NCBI RefSeq assembly: GCF_904846215.1
Contig: NZ_CAJGZK010000011.1
Location: 30,688-94,687 of the forward strand
Origin: Psychrobacter glacincola
GTDB lineage: Bacteria; Pseudomonadota; Gammaproteobacteria; Pseudomonadales; Moraxellaceae
DNA length: 64,000 bases
Direction: 5' to 3'
The translations under genes and the position numbers were made by a program. The notes beneath the pieces are model-generated. The model ran no database searches, was not told where the DNA came from, and saw nothing but the letters and a program-made list of their open reading frames with translations. Each line of letters starts with the position of its first letter. The stretch's first letter is position 1. Below, in pieces: positions 27,858-37,354 of this stretch.

Positions 27858-28226
27858 ATGTACAACATTTTAATAAAATCATGGCTTTTTTTACTCAAAC
27901 AACCATTGCTCAAATCACTCCTATTGGGACTACCATTAACCATGGCTTTGGCGAGCTGTAGTAATATGGTCAACGTTCCGGCTCCCAACACTACGCCTAT
28001 TCAAACAGAGCATGCCACCGCTACTAAAAATCAAAAAACGGATGCTGATATTTTTACTCAGTGTGCGCCTAGTAGCTCAGACAAAACGATGTGTACCATG
28101 CAATATGATCCTGTCTGCGTCAAAGTCAAAACACCAACAGGATTTAGCACCCAAACGGCAGGCAATGCCTGTTCCGCCTGTAATGTCACCGGAGCAGTCA
28201 GCTATACAAAAGGCGAATGTTCATAG
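27858..28226 (+). CDS. Lipoprotein with a Kazal-like domain
   Basis: 122 aa. A hydrophobic signal ends in the lipobox LASC (Cys about residue 34). After a polar linker, residues 70-122 read CTMQYDPVCVKVKTPTG ... GNACSACNVTG ... YTKGEC, a six-cysteine Kazal-type pattern with the usual YDPVC and final GEC. Kazal domains inhibit serine proteases, in eukaryotes and some bacteria. An AAGGAGA ribosome site is 8 bases before the ATG. It stands alone between two terminators. The likely role is shielding the cell surface from proteases; this is inferred. Confidence 0.72.
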   Translation: MYNILIKSWLFLLKQPLLKSLLLGLPLTMALASCSNMVNVPAPNTTPIQTEHATATKNQKTDADIFTQCAPSSSDKTMCTMQYDPVCVKVKTPTGFSTQTAGNACSACNVTGAVSYTKGECS

Positions 28227-28270
28227 ATATAATACGATTAAATATTTCTTAGATTAACACACCAAATGCA

Positions 28271-28309
28271 ACTAAAAAGTCCCAGCTTAATCATAAGCTG
28301 GGACTTTTT
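28271..28309. terminator. Bidirectional terminator
   Basis: AAAAAGTCCCAGCTTA and TAAGCTGGGACTTTTT form a 16-bp perfect stem with a 4-base loop. It serves the Kazal-like lipoprotein and probably the converging BCCT gene. Confidence 0.9.
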
Positions 28310-28319
28310 AATTTTATGC

Positions 28320-28457
28320 TATAGTCAAAATACTCTAAAAACGCTACGGTACTGCTGGTACAAATTTTTTGCAGCCTCTGTCTGCATGGGCACAGCAAGC
28401 AAGAAAAATTGATACTAGCAGTACATCATGTGTCGATATTACTTTTCACTGACTATA
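28320..28457 (+). repeat. Intergenic hairpin repeat, copy A2
   Basis: Begins TATAGTCAAAATACTC and ends TTTTCACTGACTATA. Arms GTACTGCTGGTACAAATTTT and AAAAATTGATACTAGCAGTAC pair around the core GCAGCCTCTGTCTGCATGGG ... CACAGCAAGCAAG. Near-identical to copies A4 and A5. It sits between the Kazal-like lipoprotein and the BCCT gene. Confidence 0.88.
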
Positions 28458-28508
28458 ATAGTATGTGATTTTTTATAGTGAATTGATTATGCTTCACTTT
28501 TATACAAT

Positions 28509-30164
28509 CTAATCATCAGGTTTTGCAAGATCAGGTGGACCCGTTAACAAATCCTCATCGCGGAATTCATTAGCTGAATTGTGTTCAGCCGACTCTTCCG
28601 TGATAAACCACTGCTGCTGGCGATACAAGATTAAGCGATCTCGACTTAACCCTCGCAATAATGAATACATCATAATTAATATAACAATGGCAAAGGGAAA
28701 TCCTGACACGATAGACGCTGCCTGTAGCGCACCCAAACCACCTGCCGCTAACAATACCGCAGCAATCACACCTTCGGTTCCTGCCCAAAATAAACGCTGA
28801 ATCTTCGGCGGATTGGTATCACCACCTGAAGTCAGCATGTCAATGACGAAGCTGGCTGAATCTGACGAGGTGACAAACCAAAGGACAATCATCACGACAA
28901 TCAACAGGTTAAGCGCGGAAGTCAATGGATAAGATTCCATCAGCTTAAAGATGGCACTACCTGTATCCGCTTGCACCGCTTCAATAAGACCAGGGCTTAC
29001 AATATTAGGATCAATCGCTGCCATCAATTCCATATGCACTGCCGAGCCGCCAAACGCGGTGAACCATAAGAATAAAATGGTAATAGGAATTAATAACACG
29101 CCTAATATAAACTCACGAATGGTACGACCACGGCTAATACGGGCGACAAACACACCAACGAATGGCGACCAGCTGATCCACCATGCCCAATAAAACACCG
29201 TCCAAGATGACTGCCAATTTTCTTGACCTTCATAAGACTCTGTCCATAGACCTAAAGGTATCACTTGATGTAGATAATTACCGATATTTTCAAAGAAACT
29301 GTTAAAGATAAACTGCGTAGGACCTAAAATAATAACAAAGCTTAATAAGATAACCGTAAAAAAAATATTAATATCGCTTAAGCGCTTAATACCTTTATCA
29401 AGCCCCATAAATAGCGACAGTCCGGCCAGTACAGTAATGAAAGCAATCAGTATAATCTGTACTGTAGTATTATTTGGAATACCAAACAGCGTCTCAAGAC
29501 CTGAATTGATCTGTAACACGCCAAGACCCAAGGTCGTCACTACGCCAAACATCGTACCGAATACCGCCAACGTATCGACCGTATGCCCCATAGGACCATA
29601 TATTTTTTTGCCAATTAAAGGATATAGCGTAGAACGAATCGCTAATGGCAAGCCTACACGATAGTGAAAATAAGCCAATGCTAAAGCCACAATACCGTAG
29701 ATTGCCCAAACGTGTAGACCATAATGCAAGAATGAGATATTCATCGCTTGCTTGGCAGCGGCAATGGTTTCAGGTTCACCAAGCGGCGGTGCCATGAAGT
29801 GATACAAAGGCTCTGCTGTGCCCCAATAAACCAGACCAATACCGATACCCGCCGAAAACAACATCCCTATCCAAGAAACAAGGCTATATTGCGGACGTTC
29901 TGTTTGTTTGCCCAAGCGAATATCGCCGTAACGACTCATGGCTAGATAGATACAAAAAACGAGCGCCATATTGACCAAAACGATGAACAGCCAACCGAAC
30001 TTATCGGTAATAAAATCTTGTAAAAAACTAAAAACCGCACCTGCCGCTTCCGTAAAAAAAGCGCCAAAAATAATAAATCCGACAATCAACAACGCCGAGG
30101 TTATAAATACAGGTTTACTGACCCGTGGAAACGGACCCAATCGACCTACTTTTACTTCGTCCAT
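28509..30164 (-). CDS. BCCT family betaine/choline/carnitine transporter
   Basis: 551 aa, about 12 membrane segments. The BCCT signature is visible: GIGIGLVYWGTAEPLYHF and WTVFYWAWWISWSPFVGVFVARISRGRT (in parts YWAWWISWSPFVG). The aromatic substrate box tryptophans are present. It imports betaine, choline or similar quaternary amines, driven by sodium or protons, for osmoprotection. The C-terminal tail is short and charged. It stands alone between hairpin repeat A2 and the composite IS copy. The exact substrate is not decidable from motifs here. Confidence 0.92.
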   Translation of the reverse strand: MDEVKVGRLGPFPRVSKPVFITSALLIVGFIIFGAFFTEAAGAVFSFLQDFITDKFGWLFIVLVNMALVFCIYLAMSRYGDIRLGKQTERPQYSLVSWIGMLFSAGIGIGLVYWGTAEPLYHFMAPPLGEPETIAAAKQAMNISFLHYGLHVWAIYGIVALALAYFHYRVGLPLAIRSTLYPLIGKKIYGPMGHTVDTLAVFGTMFGVVTTLGLGVLQINSGLETLFGIPNNTTVQIILIAFITVLAGLSLFMGLDKGIKRLSDINIFFTVILLSFVIILGPTQFIFNSFFENIGNYLHQVIPLGLWTESYEGQENWQSSWTVFYWAWWISWSPFVGVFVARISRGRTIREFILGVLLIPITILFLWFTAFGGSAVHMELMAAIDPNIVSPGLIEAVQADTGSAIFKLMESYPLTSALNLLIVVMIVLWFVTSSDSASFVIDMLTSGGDTNPPKIQRLFWAGTEGVIAAVLLAAGGLGALQAASIVSGFPFAIVILIMMYSLLRGLSRDRLILYRQQQWFITEESAEHNSANEFRDEDLLTGPPDLAKPDD

Positions 30165-30445
30165 GTGCTAAGCTCACAATATAAGGAACGCCACCTTAAC
30201 AAAATAACCTTTGATTATCAAATAATTACAAAATAAAGCCCTATAGAAACACCCTGTTTGCCTTAATGACATCTATTGTTAAAACAATCTAAAAATTTGA
30301 TATATAGTCAACGAACTTAAAAACTGTCACATAGCCAGAGGAAATAAAAGAACAAAGTATCAATACAATCTAGACGCCATGTAGTGGCATAATTAAATTG
30401 GACCATGTTTAAGAGGTTATACTAACCCAAAAGAAGGAACATAGT

Positions 30446-30757
30446 ATGACCAGCAAACGCAGAGAATATACTCGAGAATTTAAGTTAGAAGCCATCAGTT
30501 TAGTTATTGATCACAAGCGCAAAATAGCAGAAGTAGCAGAGTCTTTAGGGATTGGGGCATCAACCCTAGACAACTGGGTTCGCAAGTATCGTAAAGAGCA
30601 GCAAGGCATTGCACCAGCTACTGGTTTAGCACTTACCGATGAGCAAAGAGAGCTCCAAGAGCTACGCAAGCAGGTCAAGCGACTGACTATGGAGCGCGAC
30701 ATCTTAAAAAAGGCTTCCGCTCTGCTAGCCTTGGACAGCCTGAACGGCTATCGCTGA
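30446..30757 (+). CDS. IS3-family transposase OrfA
   Basis: 103 aa. The N-terminal HTH (KLEAISLVIDHKRKIAEVAESLGIGASTLDNWVRKYR) recognises the IS ends. A leucine-zipper-like helix follows (QRELQELRKQVKRLTMERDILKKASALL). Near its end, AAAAAAG (about 30706) is a slippery site: a -1 shift continues into OrfB as FRSASLGQPERLS, giving the full fused transposase. AAGAAGGA is 7 bases before the ATG. Confidence 0.92.
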   Translation: MTSKRREYTREFKLEAISLVIDHKRKIAEVAESLGIGASTLDNWVRKYRKEQQGIAPATGLALTDEQRELQELRKQVKRLTMERDILKKASALLALDSLNGYR

Positions 30758-30819
30758 TTAAGACTCTAGCAGAGCAAGACAAACGACTGAGCAAGCGTAA
30801 GCTATGTAACCTGTTTGGT

Positions 30820-31629
30820 GTGGTCAGAAGCAGCTATTACTATGGCATACAAGCTAAGCCCATTGATATAGAGCGCGTCAAACTCAAAGCATTGATACGT
30901 CAGATATTCAATGACTCCAAGCAATCAGCTGGGGCTCGAACCATTGCCGCTATCTTATGGAATGAGCATAACATCAGGCTAACGCGTTACTTAACAGGTA
31001 GTCTTATGAAGAGTATGGGACTCAAGAGCCGTCAGACAAAGACGCATAAGTACAAGCACGCTGACGAGGCGCATAAAACCCATGACAATATCTTAGATCG
31101 CAACTTTACTCCAGATGCGCCTAATCAAGTCTGGACAGGGGATGTGACCTATGTCCGTATTAAAGGCGGCTGGTGTTACCTAGCGGTGGTGTTAGATTTG
31201 TTTGCACGGCGCGTGGTGGGCTTTAGTGTCTCAGACTCACCTAATAGTACTTTGACCGCTAAAGCACTACAGATGGCGTATCAGACGAGACTCAAACCCA
31301 GTGGCGTCTTGTTTCACTCAGATCAAGGCACGCATTACACCAGTAAAGCGTTCGCTGAGTCAGTCACAGATTGCACAGGTATGGTTCAAAGTATGAGCCG
31401 AAAGGGTAATTGTTGGGACAATGCTCCCACTGAACGCTTCTTTAGAAGCTTTAAGACGGAGTGGATGCCAAAGGGCGGTTACGAGGATATTGCTGAAGCT
31501 AAAAGCGCCATTAGTAGTTATATCTGGGGCTATTATCAAACCGTGAGACCGCATACTTTCAACAATTATTTAACACCGATAGAAACAGAGAAACGTTACT
31601 TTAATAAAAACCTCTTATCAGGTGTCTAA
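30820..31629 (+). CDS. IS3-family transposase OrfB (DDE integrase domain)
   Basis: 269 aa from the first ATG; the frame is open further upstream to about 30715 and is probably read by -1 frameshift from OrfA. The DDE residues lie in WTGDVTYV, FHSDQGTHYTS and NAPTERFFRSFKTEW. It ends 18 bases before the IS right end. All catalytic motifs are present, so the element should be active. Confidence 0.92.
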   Translation: MVRSSYYYGIQAKPIDIERVKLKALIRQIFNDSKQSAGARTIAAILWNEHNIRLTRYLTGSLMKSMGLKSRQTKTHKYKHADEAHKTHDNILDRNFTPDAPNQVWTGDVTYVRIKGGWCYLAVVLDLFARRVVGFSVSDSPNSTLTAKALQMAYQTRLKPSGVLFHSDQGTHYTSKAFAESVTDCTGMVQSMSRKGNCWDNAPTERFFRSFKTEWMPKGGYEDIAEAKSAISSYIWGYYQTVRPHTFNNYLTPIETEKRYFNKNLLSGV

Positions 31630-32623
31630 AATTAGTTGACCACTACACCACTCTTTACGTTTGCGTTTAACCCAAGCCCAGACTTGCTCAATAGGGTTTA
31701 AATCTGGGCTATAAGGTGGAAGCCATAAAATGGTATGTTCTGCATCTTCGATAAGCGCTTGTATGTCTTGTCTTTTATGGAAAGTAGCATTATCCATAAC
31801 AATAACACTGTTCTCAGGAAGGTTAGGCAAGAGTAACTGACTTACCCAACTATGAAAAACATCACTGTTGACGCTACAATCATAAAGTCCAACAGCAAAT
31901 AATTGATTGTTATAAATTGCCCCTATAGCATTAGTCTGGTTCTTTAACTGCCAATTATACTCACCAAAGCATTTTTGTCCTTTGTTAGAGTAACCGTGAG
32001 GCCTGTTATCATGAGATTTAAAGCCACTTTCATCTAAGAATATAATGGGTCTATTATTTTTCTCAAACTGGTGCAATTGCTCCACAAACAGGCATCTTAG
32101 TTCAGCGTCCGCCTTGGGATGGTTTAATGTCTTTTTTTTGGGTAATACCAAGACGCTTTAATGCTTTAGATATACCTCTATCGCTACAGTTGAAACGTCT
32201 GGCGCGCTCATAGTGATAGTCATCAGGATGTAATTCAACGTCTGCTATGAGTGTTTTATTATCTATTTTGGTTGGTTTAAACTGACGCTCTACACCATCA
32301 ATGTTTTTACACCAGATTTGTATGGTGCTGGTGCTTATTTGATACTCCAGAGCAAGTTGACGATAGGTGTGACCGTCTTCTAGTTTCTTTAGTATCATTT
32401 CTCGGTAATCTTTTGAATATGCCATAATGGTTATTGTATCGGATTTATTGTTCGTTGGCTATATAAATACTAATAAATCAAAATCATGAATTAATAATGC
32501 ATAGAAATAGATTTTTCCACTCATTATATTAGAGTGTACAAACCACAAAAAGCGCTGGATTTATGGCAAAAATCGCAACGCCTTAGGTATAAACTTATGA
32601 ATTAATTTTTAACAGTAATATCA

Positions 32624-33871
32624 TCATTTAGGTAATAATTGCAGCAGCTTACCAGCATCGCCATCTTCTAATAACAATACCTCACCATCCACTGCCAATA
32701 CACTACGGATACGCTCCTCCATATCATAGCGATAACGCTCAGTAGCTGTATTGTCTTCATCAAAATTAACGACTATCAGTGCTTTGGAGGATAAGCCGCT
32801 GATAAGTGCATTTCCTTGCCACGCTGGAAAATCAGCATGTGTACCAGTCGAATACATACTGATTGATGACGGTGATATCACTGGTGTCCATGTGATTTTC
32901 GGTGCTTCAAACTCAGGACGCGTACTGTGATCAGGGATATCCACACCAGAATAATTGCGACCATTTGATACCAGAGGCCAGCCGTAATTCTTACCTTTTT
33001 TAATCAAATTGAACTCATCGCCACCACGTGGACCCATTTCATGCGCCCACAACTGCCCTTTACTATCGAATACCATCCCGAGCACATTGCGATGTCCTAT
33101 GCTCCAAAACTGCGCAGCGATGTCATTATTATCCGCAAATGGATTGTCCATTGGCATGGAGCCGTCAGCATTTAACCGTATTATTTTGCCCAAATTGACA
33201 GTCATGTCTTGAGCAGGGGTTTTTTCTTGACGCTCGCCTGAGCTAATATACAAATATTGCCCATCAGGAGAAAACAATAAACGATGACTGTAATGCCCTT
33301 GCCCGTCTATCTTTGGTGTCTGCTGCCAAATGGGAGTAATCGACTGTAAGTTTGGCGCACCAGTAAGCAAACCCGAAAGCTTAGCTTTAATAACTTTTGC
33401 ACCAAATTTATTACTATCAGCACCTGTTCCCGCCTCAACGTAGCTGATATAGACATGATTGGAAGTCGCAAAATTTGGTGCAAGAACAATATCGCCAAGA
33501 CCGCCTTGGCCGCCATAAGCCACTCTAGGCACGCCAGCGACGGCTGTCTTAGCGCCAGTCGCCGTATCAACGATAAACAACTCACCTGTCTTTTGTGTTA
33601 CAAGTAGTCTTAATGGTTTATTATCAACCTTTGGTAGTGCAGTCATTGCCCATGGCTCATCAAAGGTGGCAATGGCTTTTGTAGTAAAGACAGGTTTGTC
33701 CGTACTTGCAACATCTACTGCTGAGGTTTCAGCATCTTCATATTCTGCCAGATCGGCATTGGTATCAGTTGTAGATTGATTGGAACAAGCAGAAGTACTA
33801 AACAGCAATGCTGTGATAATTATCGGTAACGTTAATGGCGCGCTTATATGCCGCCTACTTATGATTGTCAT
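32624..33871 (-). CDS. PQQ-dependent sugar dehydrogenase-like lipoprotein
   Basis: 415 aa. A lipoprotein signal ends in STSAC (about residue 29). The mature part is a six-bladed beta-propeller of the soluble-glucose-dehydrogenase/YliI type: AFDEPWAMTALP-like start, YGGQGGLGDIVLAPNF, YSHRLLFSPDGQYLYISSGER, and WAHEMGPRGGDEFNLIKKGKNYGWP near the PQQ site. YliI oxidises aldose sugars in the periplasm with PQQ. Asn after Cys is absent (Ser-rich), suggesting outer-membrane anchoring. It is a single gene between the composite IS and the clpB terminator. Confidence 0.88.
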   Translation of the reverse strand: MTIISRRHISAPLTLPIIITALLFSTSACSNQSTTDTNADLAEYEDAETSAVDVASTDKPVFTTKAIATFDEPWAMTALPKVDNKPLRLLVTQKTGELFIVDTATGAKTAVAGVPRVAYGGQGGLGDIVLAPNFATSNHVYISYVEAGTGADSNKFGAKVIKAKLSGLLTGAPNLQSITPIWQQTPKIDGQGHYSHRLLFSPDGQYLYISSGERQEKTPAQDMTVNLGKIIRLNADGSMPMDNPFADNNDIAAQFWSIGHRNVLGMVFDSKGQLWAHEMGPRGGDEFNLIKKGKNYGWPLVSNGRNYSGVDIPDHSTRPEFEAPKITWTPVISPSSISMYSTGTHADFPAWQGNALISGLSSKALIVVNFDEDNTATERYRYDMEERIRSVLAVDGEVLLLEDGDAGKLLQLLPK

Positions 33872-33982
33872 TCTGTCATCTCCATAACTTTTATACGTAT
33901 ATTATTAGAGCTTAGATTATTTATAACATAATAAAAACATTGAAACATTGAAACATTGAAAAAATAATAGAGCGCAAAACAA

Positions 33983-34018
33983 AAACCCCTTACCGGCTAT
34001 TGCAAATAAGGGGTTTGA
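33983..34018 (-). terminator. Terminator of clpB
   Basis: On the minus strand AAACCCCTTA pairs with TAAGGGGTTT over an AT-rich loop, followed by TTGTTTT. It begins about 20 bases after the clpB stop. Confidence 0.85.
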
Positions 34019-34039
34019 ATTAACACACTATAATTAAAA

Positions 34040-36637
34040 TTAACTCATTCTAAGCTTATTAAACGTCAGCTTATCATCCGCGCCGACATCGATTTTGATG
34101 ATATCACCAGCGACAAAATCACCAGCCAGCAGCTTCAATGACAATGGGTTTTCAATCTCTTGCTGGATAGCACGCTTAAGTGGGCGCGCGCCATAAACAG
34201 GATCATAACCAACCGCAACCAGCTTGTTCATCGCATCTGCTGATAACTCGATATCCAGCTCACGCTCATACAAACGCTGACGCAAGCGGTTTAGCTGAAT
34301 CGCAGCAATACCCGCCATCTGTGACATACCTAGCGGATGGAATACCACGATCTCATCGATACGGTTGACAAACTCTGGACGGAAATGCTGTCCAACCGAA
34401 TCCATCACCTCAGCTTTGATGTCCTCGTAGCTCTCGCCGACCATTTCTTGGATTTTGTGCGAGCCCAAGTTACTGGTCATAATGATGACGGTGTTTTTAA
34501 AATCGACCACGCGACCTTGAGAATCTGTCAAACGACCATCGTCCAACACTTGTAGCAAGATATTAAACACATCAGGGTGCGCTTTTTCAACTTCATCAAA
34601 CAAAATCACACTATAAGGCTTACGGCGTACCGCTTCCGTTAACGCGCCGCCTTCTTCATAGCCTACATACCCCGGAGGCGCACCCACCAAACGACTGACG
34701 CTGTGTTTCTCCATATACTCACTCATATCAATACGAACAATCGCATCTTCACTATCAAATAAGAAGTTCGCTAATGATTTGGTCAGCTCAGTTTTACCGA
34801 CACCCGTAGGTCCTAAGAACAAGAATGAACCTGAAGGGCGGTTGGGGTCAGATAAGCCAGCACGACTACGGCGTACGGCATTGGCCACCGCTTCGACCGC
34901 CTCATCTTGACCAATGACGCGCTCATGGAGTTTTTCTTCCATCGCCAGCATCTTGTCACGCTCGCCTTGCATCATTTTACTGACCGGAATACCTGTTGCA
35001 GCTGCCACTACTTCTGCAATCTCATTGTCCGTGACTTTGTTACGCAGCAGTTTTACGCCACTATTTTCACCAGTCTGCTCTTTTTGCTCCGCCAAGTCTG
35101 ACTCATGGATACGGCGCTCTAACTGCGGTATCGTCTCATACTGCAGCTTACTCATGGTCTCATAATCGCCTTCGCGACTGGCTTTATCATAAGCAATACG
35201 CGCTTTATCTAACTCGTCTTTTAGCTGTTGACTGCCTTTGACCAAAGCTTTTTCTGCTTGCCAAATCTCATTGAGATCAGCGTATTCTTTCTCTAACTCT
35301 TCTATTTGAGCATCAAGTACTTTACGCTCTGCTTGCGCGCCCACATCTTCTTCATTTTTGAGCACTTCGCGCTGCATTTTTAGCTGAATCAGACGGCTAT
35401 CGAGCTTACCTAATGATTCAGGTTTGCTGTCCATCTCCATCCGTAAACGACTCGCGGCTTCATCAATCAAGTCAATGGCTTTGTCCGGTAACTTGCGATC
35501 GGTGATATAACGATGGCTCATCCGCGCAGCCGCAATAATCGCGCTGTCTTGAATATCGACCCCATGATGTAGCTCATAGCGCTCTTTTAGACCACGCAAT
35601 ATCGCAATGGTGTCTTCGACCGTCGGTTCATCAACCAATACTTTTTGGAAACGACGCTCAAGTGCCGCATCTTTTTCGATATATTTACGATACTCATCTA
35701 AAGTGGTCGCACCGACGCAGTGCAACTCACCACGTGCAAGCGCTGGTTTTAGCATATTACCAGCGTCCATCGCGCCATCTGCCTTACCTGCCCCAACTAG
35801 CGTATGTAGCTCATCGATAAATAAGATAACATTACCTTCTTGTTTCGATAGGTCGCTAAGTACCGCTTTGAGACGCTCTTCAAACTCACCGCGAAATTTT
35901 GCACCTGCAATCAAAGCACCTAAGTCCAACGACAGCACTTCTTTACGACGTAAACCTTCTGGTACATCCCCATTGATAATTTTTTGCGCCAAGCCTTCGA
36001 CAATTGCCGTTTTACCAACACCCGGCTCACCGATGAGCACTGGGTTGTTTTTAGTCCGACGTGACAACACTTGAATGGTACGGCGAATCTCTTCGTCACG
36101 ACCAATCACCGGATCAAGCTTACCAAGCTCCGCTTGCTCAGTTAAATTAATGGTATATTTATTAAGGGCATCACGCTGATCTTCTGCATTTTGATTGTTT
36201 ACCGTATCATCACCGCGCAACTGCTCAATCACCGCTTTTAATGCATTGGCTGTAACGCCCGAACTTTCAAATATCTTTTTGGTATCGCCTTGCTCAGCCA
36301 GTGCCAACATCACCCATTCAGTCGCAATAAAATCATCGCCTTCTTTTTGCGCTTGGCGATCTGCCAAGTTCAAAATTTTGACTGAATTTGGATTTAGATT
36401 GACGTCACCCGTTGGCTCTGAAATCGTTGCTTGATTGTCGAGCGCTTTTGCCACGCCATTTTTGAGCGCAGGAATAGACGCGCCCGCTTGCTGACAGATG
36501 GACAGATTAGACTCATCTTGTAGCAATACCGCAAGCAGATGCACCGGATCAATACCGGTATGGTCACGCCCTAATGCTAGACTTTGCGCTTCTTGAATCG
36601 CAGATTGCAGTTTTTGAGTAAACTTCTCAAATCTCAT
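34040..36637 (-). CDS. clpB: ATP-dependent disaggregase ClpB
   Basis: 865 aa, the normal ClpB length. In order: Clp N-domain (1-145), AAA1 with Walker [14 protein letters not shown] near residue 205, the middle coiled-coil (about 410-530, [17 protein letters not shown]), and AAA2 with [15 protein letters not shown] near residue 605 and a conserved C-terminal domain. The M-domain distinguishes it from ClpA. It resolubilises aggregated proteins with DnaK. A sigma-32-like promoter lies 76 bases upstream and a terminator just after. Confidence 0.97.
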   Translation of the reverse strand: MRFEKFTQKLQSAIQEAQSLALGRDHTGIDPVHLLAVLLQDESNLSICQQAGASIPALKNGVAKALDNQATISEPTGDVNLNPNSVKILNLADRQAQKEGDDFIATEWVMLALAEQGDTKKIFESSGVTANALKAVIEQLRGDDTVNNQNAEDQRDALNKYTINLTEQAELGKLDPVIGRDEEIRRTIQVLSRRTKNNPVLIGEPGVGKTAIVEGLAQKIINGDVPEGLRRKEVLSLDLGALIAGAKFRGEFEERLKAVLSDLSKQEGNVILFIDELHTLVGAGKADGAMDAGNMLKPALARGELHCVGATTLDEYRKYIEKDAALERRFQKVLVDEPTVEDTIAILRGLKERYELHHGVDIQDSAIIAAARMSHRYITDRKLPDKAIDLIDEAASRLRMEMDSKPESLGKLDSRLIQLKMQREVLKNEEDVGAQAERKVLDAQIEELEKEYADLNEIWQAEKALVKGSQQLKDELDKARIAYDKASREGDYETMSKLQYETIPQLERRIHESDLAEQKEQTGENSGVKLLRNKVTDNEIAEVVAAATGIPVSKMMQGERDKMLAMEEKLHERVIGQDEAVEAVANAVRRSRAGLSDPNRPSGSFLFLGPTGVGKTELTKSLANFLFDSEDAIVRIDMSEYMEKHSVSRLVGAPPGYVGYEEGGALTEAVRRKPYSVILFDEVEKAHPDVFNILLQVLDDGRLTDSQGRVVDFKNTVIIMTSNLGSHKIQEMVGESYEDIKAEVMDSVGQHFRPEFVNRIDEIVVFHPLGMSQMAGIAAIQLNRLRQRLYERELDIELSADAMNKLVAVGYDPVYGARPLKRAIQQEIENPLSLKLLAGDFVAGDIIKIDVGADDKLTFNKLRMS

Positions 36638-36712
36638 AGTAGTATCCTTTTATCATTCATATATATTATCACGCAGCAAACTTATGCTGTTTGCTTGCCT
36701 TCGTCTGCCTTT

Positions 36713-36742
36713 ATATATGCGGTATATAGAGGAAAATTTCAA
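36713..36742 (-). promoter_or_regulatory. Sigma-32-like heat-shock promoter of clpB
   Basis: On the minus strand TTGAAA is followed after 14 bases by CCGCATATAT, close to the heat-shock consensus (CTTGAA, then CCCCATNT). It ends 76 bases before the clpB ATG, fitting known heat induction of clpB. Confidence 0.6.
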
Positions 36743-36881
36743 CCTATTCAGCATTAAAACCTTATTAAGAACAATGATATTAATAACTTGAGATTTAGTC
36801 GCGACATCGAACTAATATTCAGCATCTAATGAATTCAATTTTAGAAAAAATGCGTCTGCGGATATGGCTCACATAAGATTT

Positions 36882-37260
36882 TTATGCCACGATTTCAATA
36901 GCGGTGCCAACCTTGACCACCGCTATAATTGCATCGCTCTCATCATCAGTAACGGCAATACAACCATCGGTCCAATCGCGTCATTGATTGAAAGATGCCA
37001 AATGACCAAAGTCATTTTTTGACCATGAATCATAATATCACCGCCGGCATTAACACCCGTCTTTTTGGCACAGGCTTTACCTGTAGTAGTACGATAGCTT
37101 ACGTGAATAGAGCGACAAAATTCGGATTTTTTATTCTTATAATCGAGGGCATAAGAGCCTAATGGGGTACGCTTGTCACCTTGCTGCCGCTTATGGCAGA
37201 TAAGATTGCAAGCGCAATATAAAATCGCATGGCATTGCTTTTTACCATTGATAAATAGAA
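36882..37260 (-). pseudogene. Decayed L,D-transpeptidase (YkuD family)
   Basis: Reading the minus strand across frames gives a YkuD-type protein in pieces: VKSNAMRFYIAL, then KRQQGDKRTPLGSYALDYKNK, SIHVSYRTTTGKACAKKTG, GGDIMIHGQ, and finally RDWTDGCIAVTDDES with the catalytic Cys. At least two frame changes separate them, one near 37180 and one near 36990, where about a dozen residues between GGDIMIHGQ and RDWTDGC are missing or altered. No full-length frame exists. YkuD enzymes make 3-3 cross-links in peptidoglycan or anchor Lpp. Confidence 0.75.
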
Positions 37261-37354
37261 CTGTCTTTTATAAGATAGCAAAAAACCATGCCAAGCGTTG
37301 TGCGAGTTATAGGAATAATACTTAAAGCTACGATATGAAATCTTTAATACCCCA

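Larger units (their letters stand above)
30380..31647 (+). mobile_element. IS3-family insertion sequence
   Basis: 1268 bp, bounded by TGTAGTGG and CCACTACA, and flanked by the 3-bp direct repeat CCA (30377-30379 and 31648-31650). TG...CA ends, two overlapping frames and a 3-bp duplication are all typical of the IS3 family. It looks intact and recent. Partial relatives occur at 57371 and 59271. Confidence 0.92.
30317..32425 (-). pseudogene. IS630-family transposase, interrupted near its C-terminus
   Basis: The HTH part (32102-32425, 107 aa, MAYSKDYREMILKKLEDGHTY) and DDE part are joined at a run of eight A near 32132-32139 by a +1 (or -2) frame change. The catalytic acids are all present: FLDESGF, VMDNATFH and NPIEQVWAW. 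The frame runs into the IS3 element after KRKRKEW, losing the last 15 or so residues (ending WLCDSF in copy 1; native stop at 30317). Activity is doubtful but not excluded, since the DDE domain is whole. Confidence 0.8.
30303..32464 (-). mobile_element. IS630-family insertion sequence, copy 2, split by an IS3-family element
   Basis: Ends TATAGTCAACGAAC (30303) and GTTCGTTGGCTATA (32464). About 950 bp of IS630 sequence matches copy 1 at 8247-9195. It is interrupted at 30380-31647 by a 1268-bp IS3-family element, leaving a CCA duplication on each side. The nested order shows the IS630 insertion came first. Confidence 0.9.

Noticed and set aside
35607..36074. 155-aa plus-strand frame inside clpB
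   Set aside because: Antisense shadow of a strongly conserved AAA1 domain.
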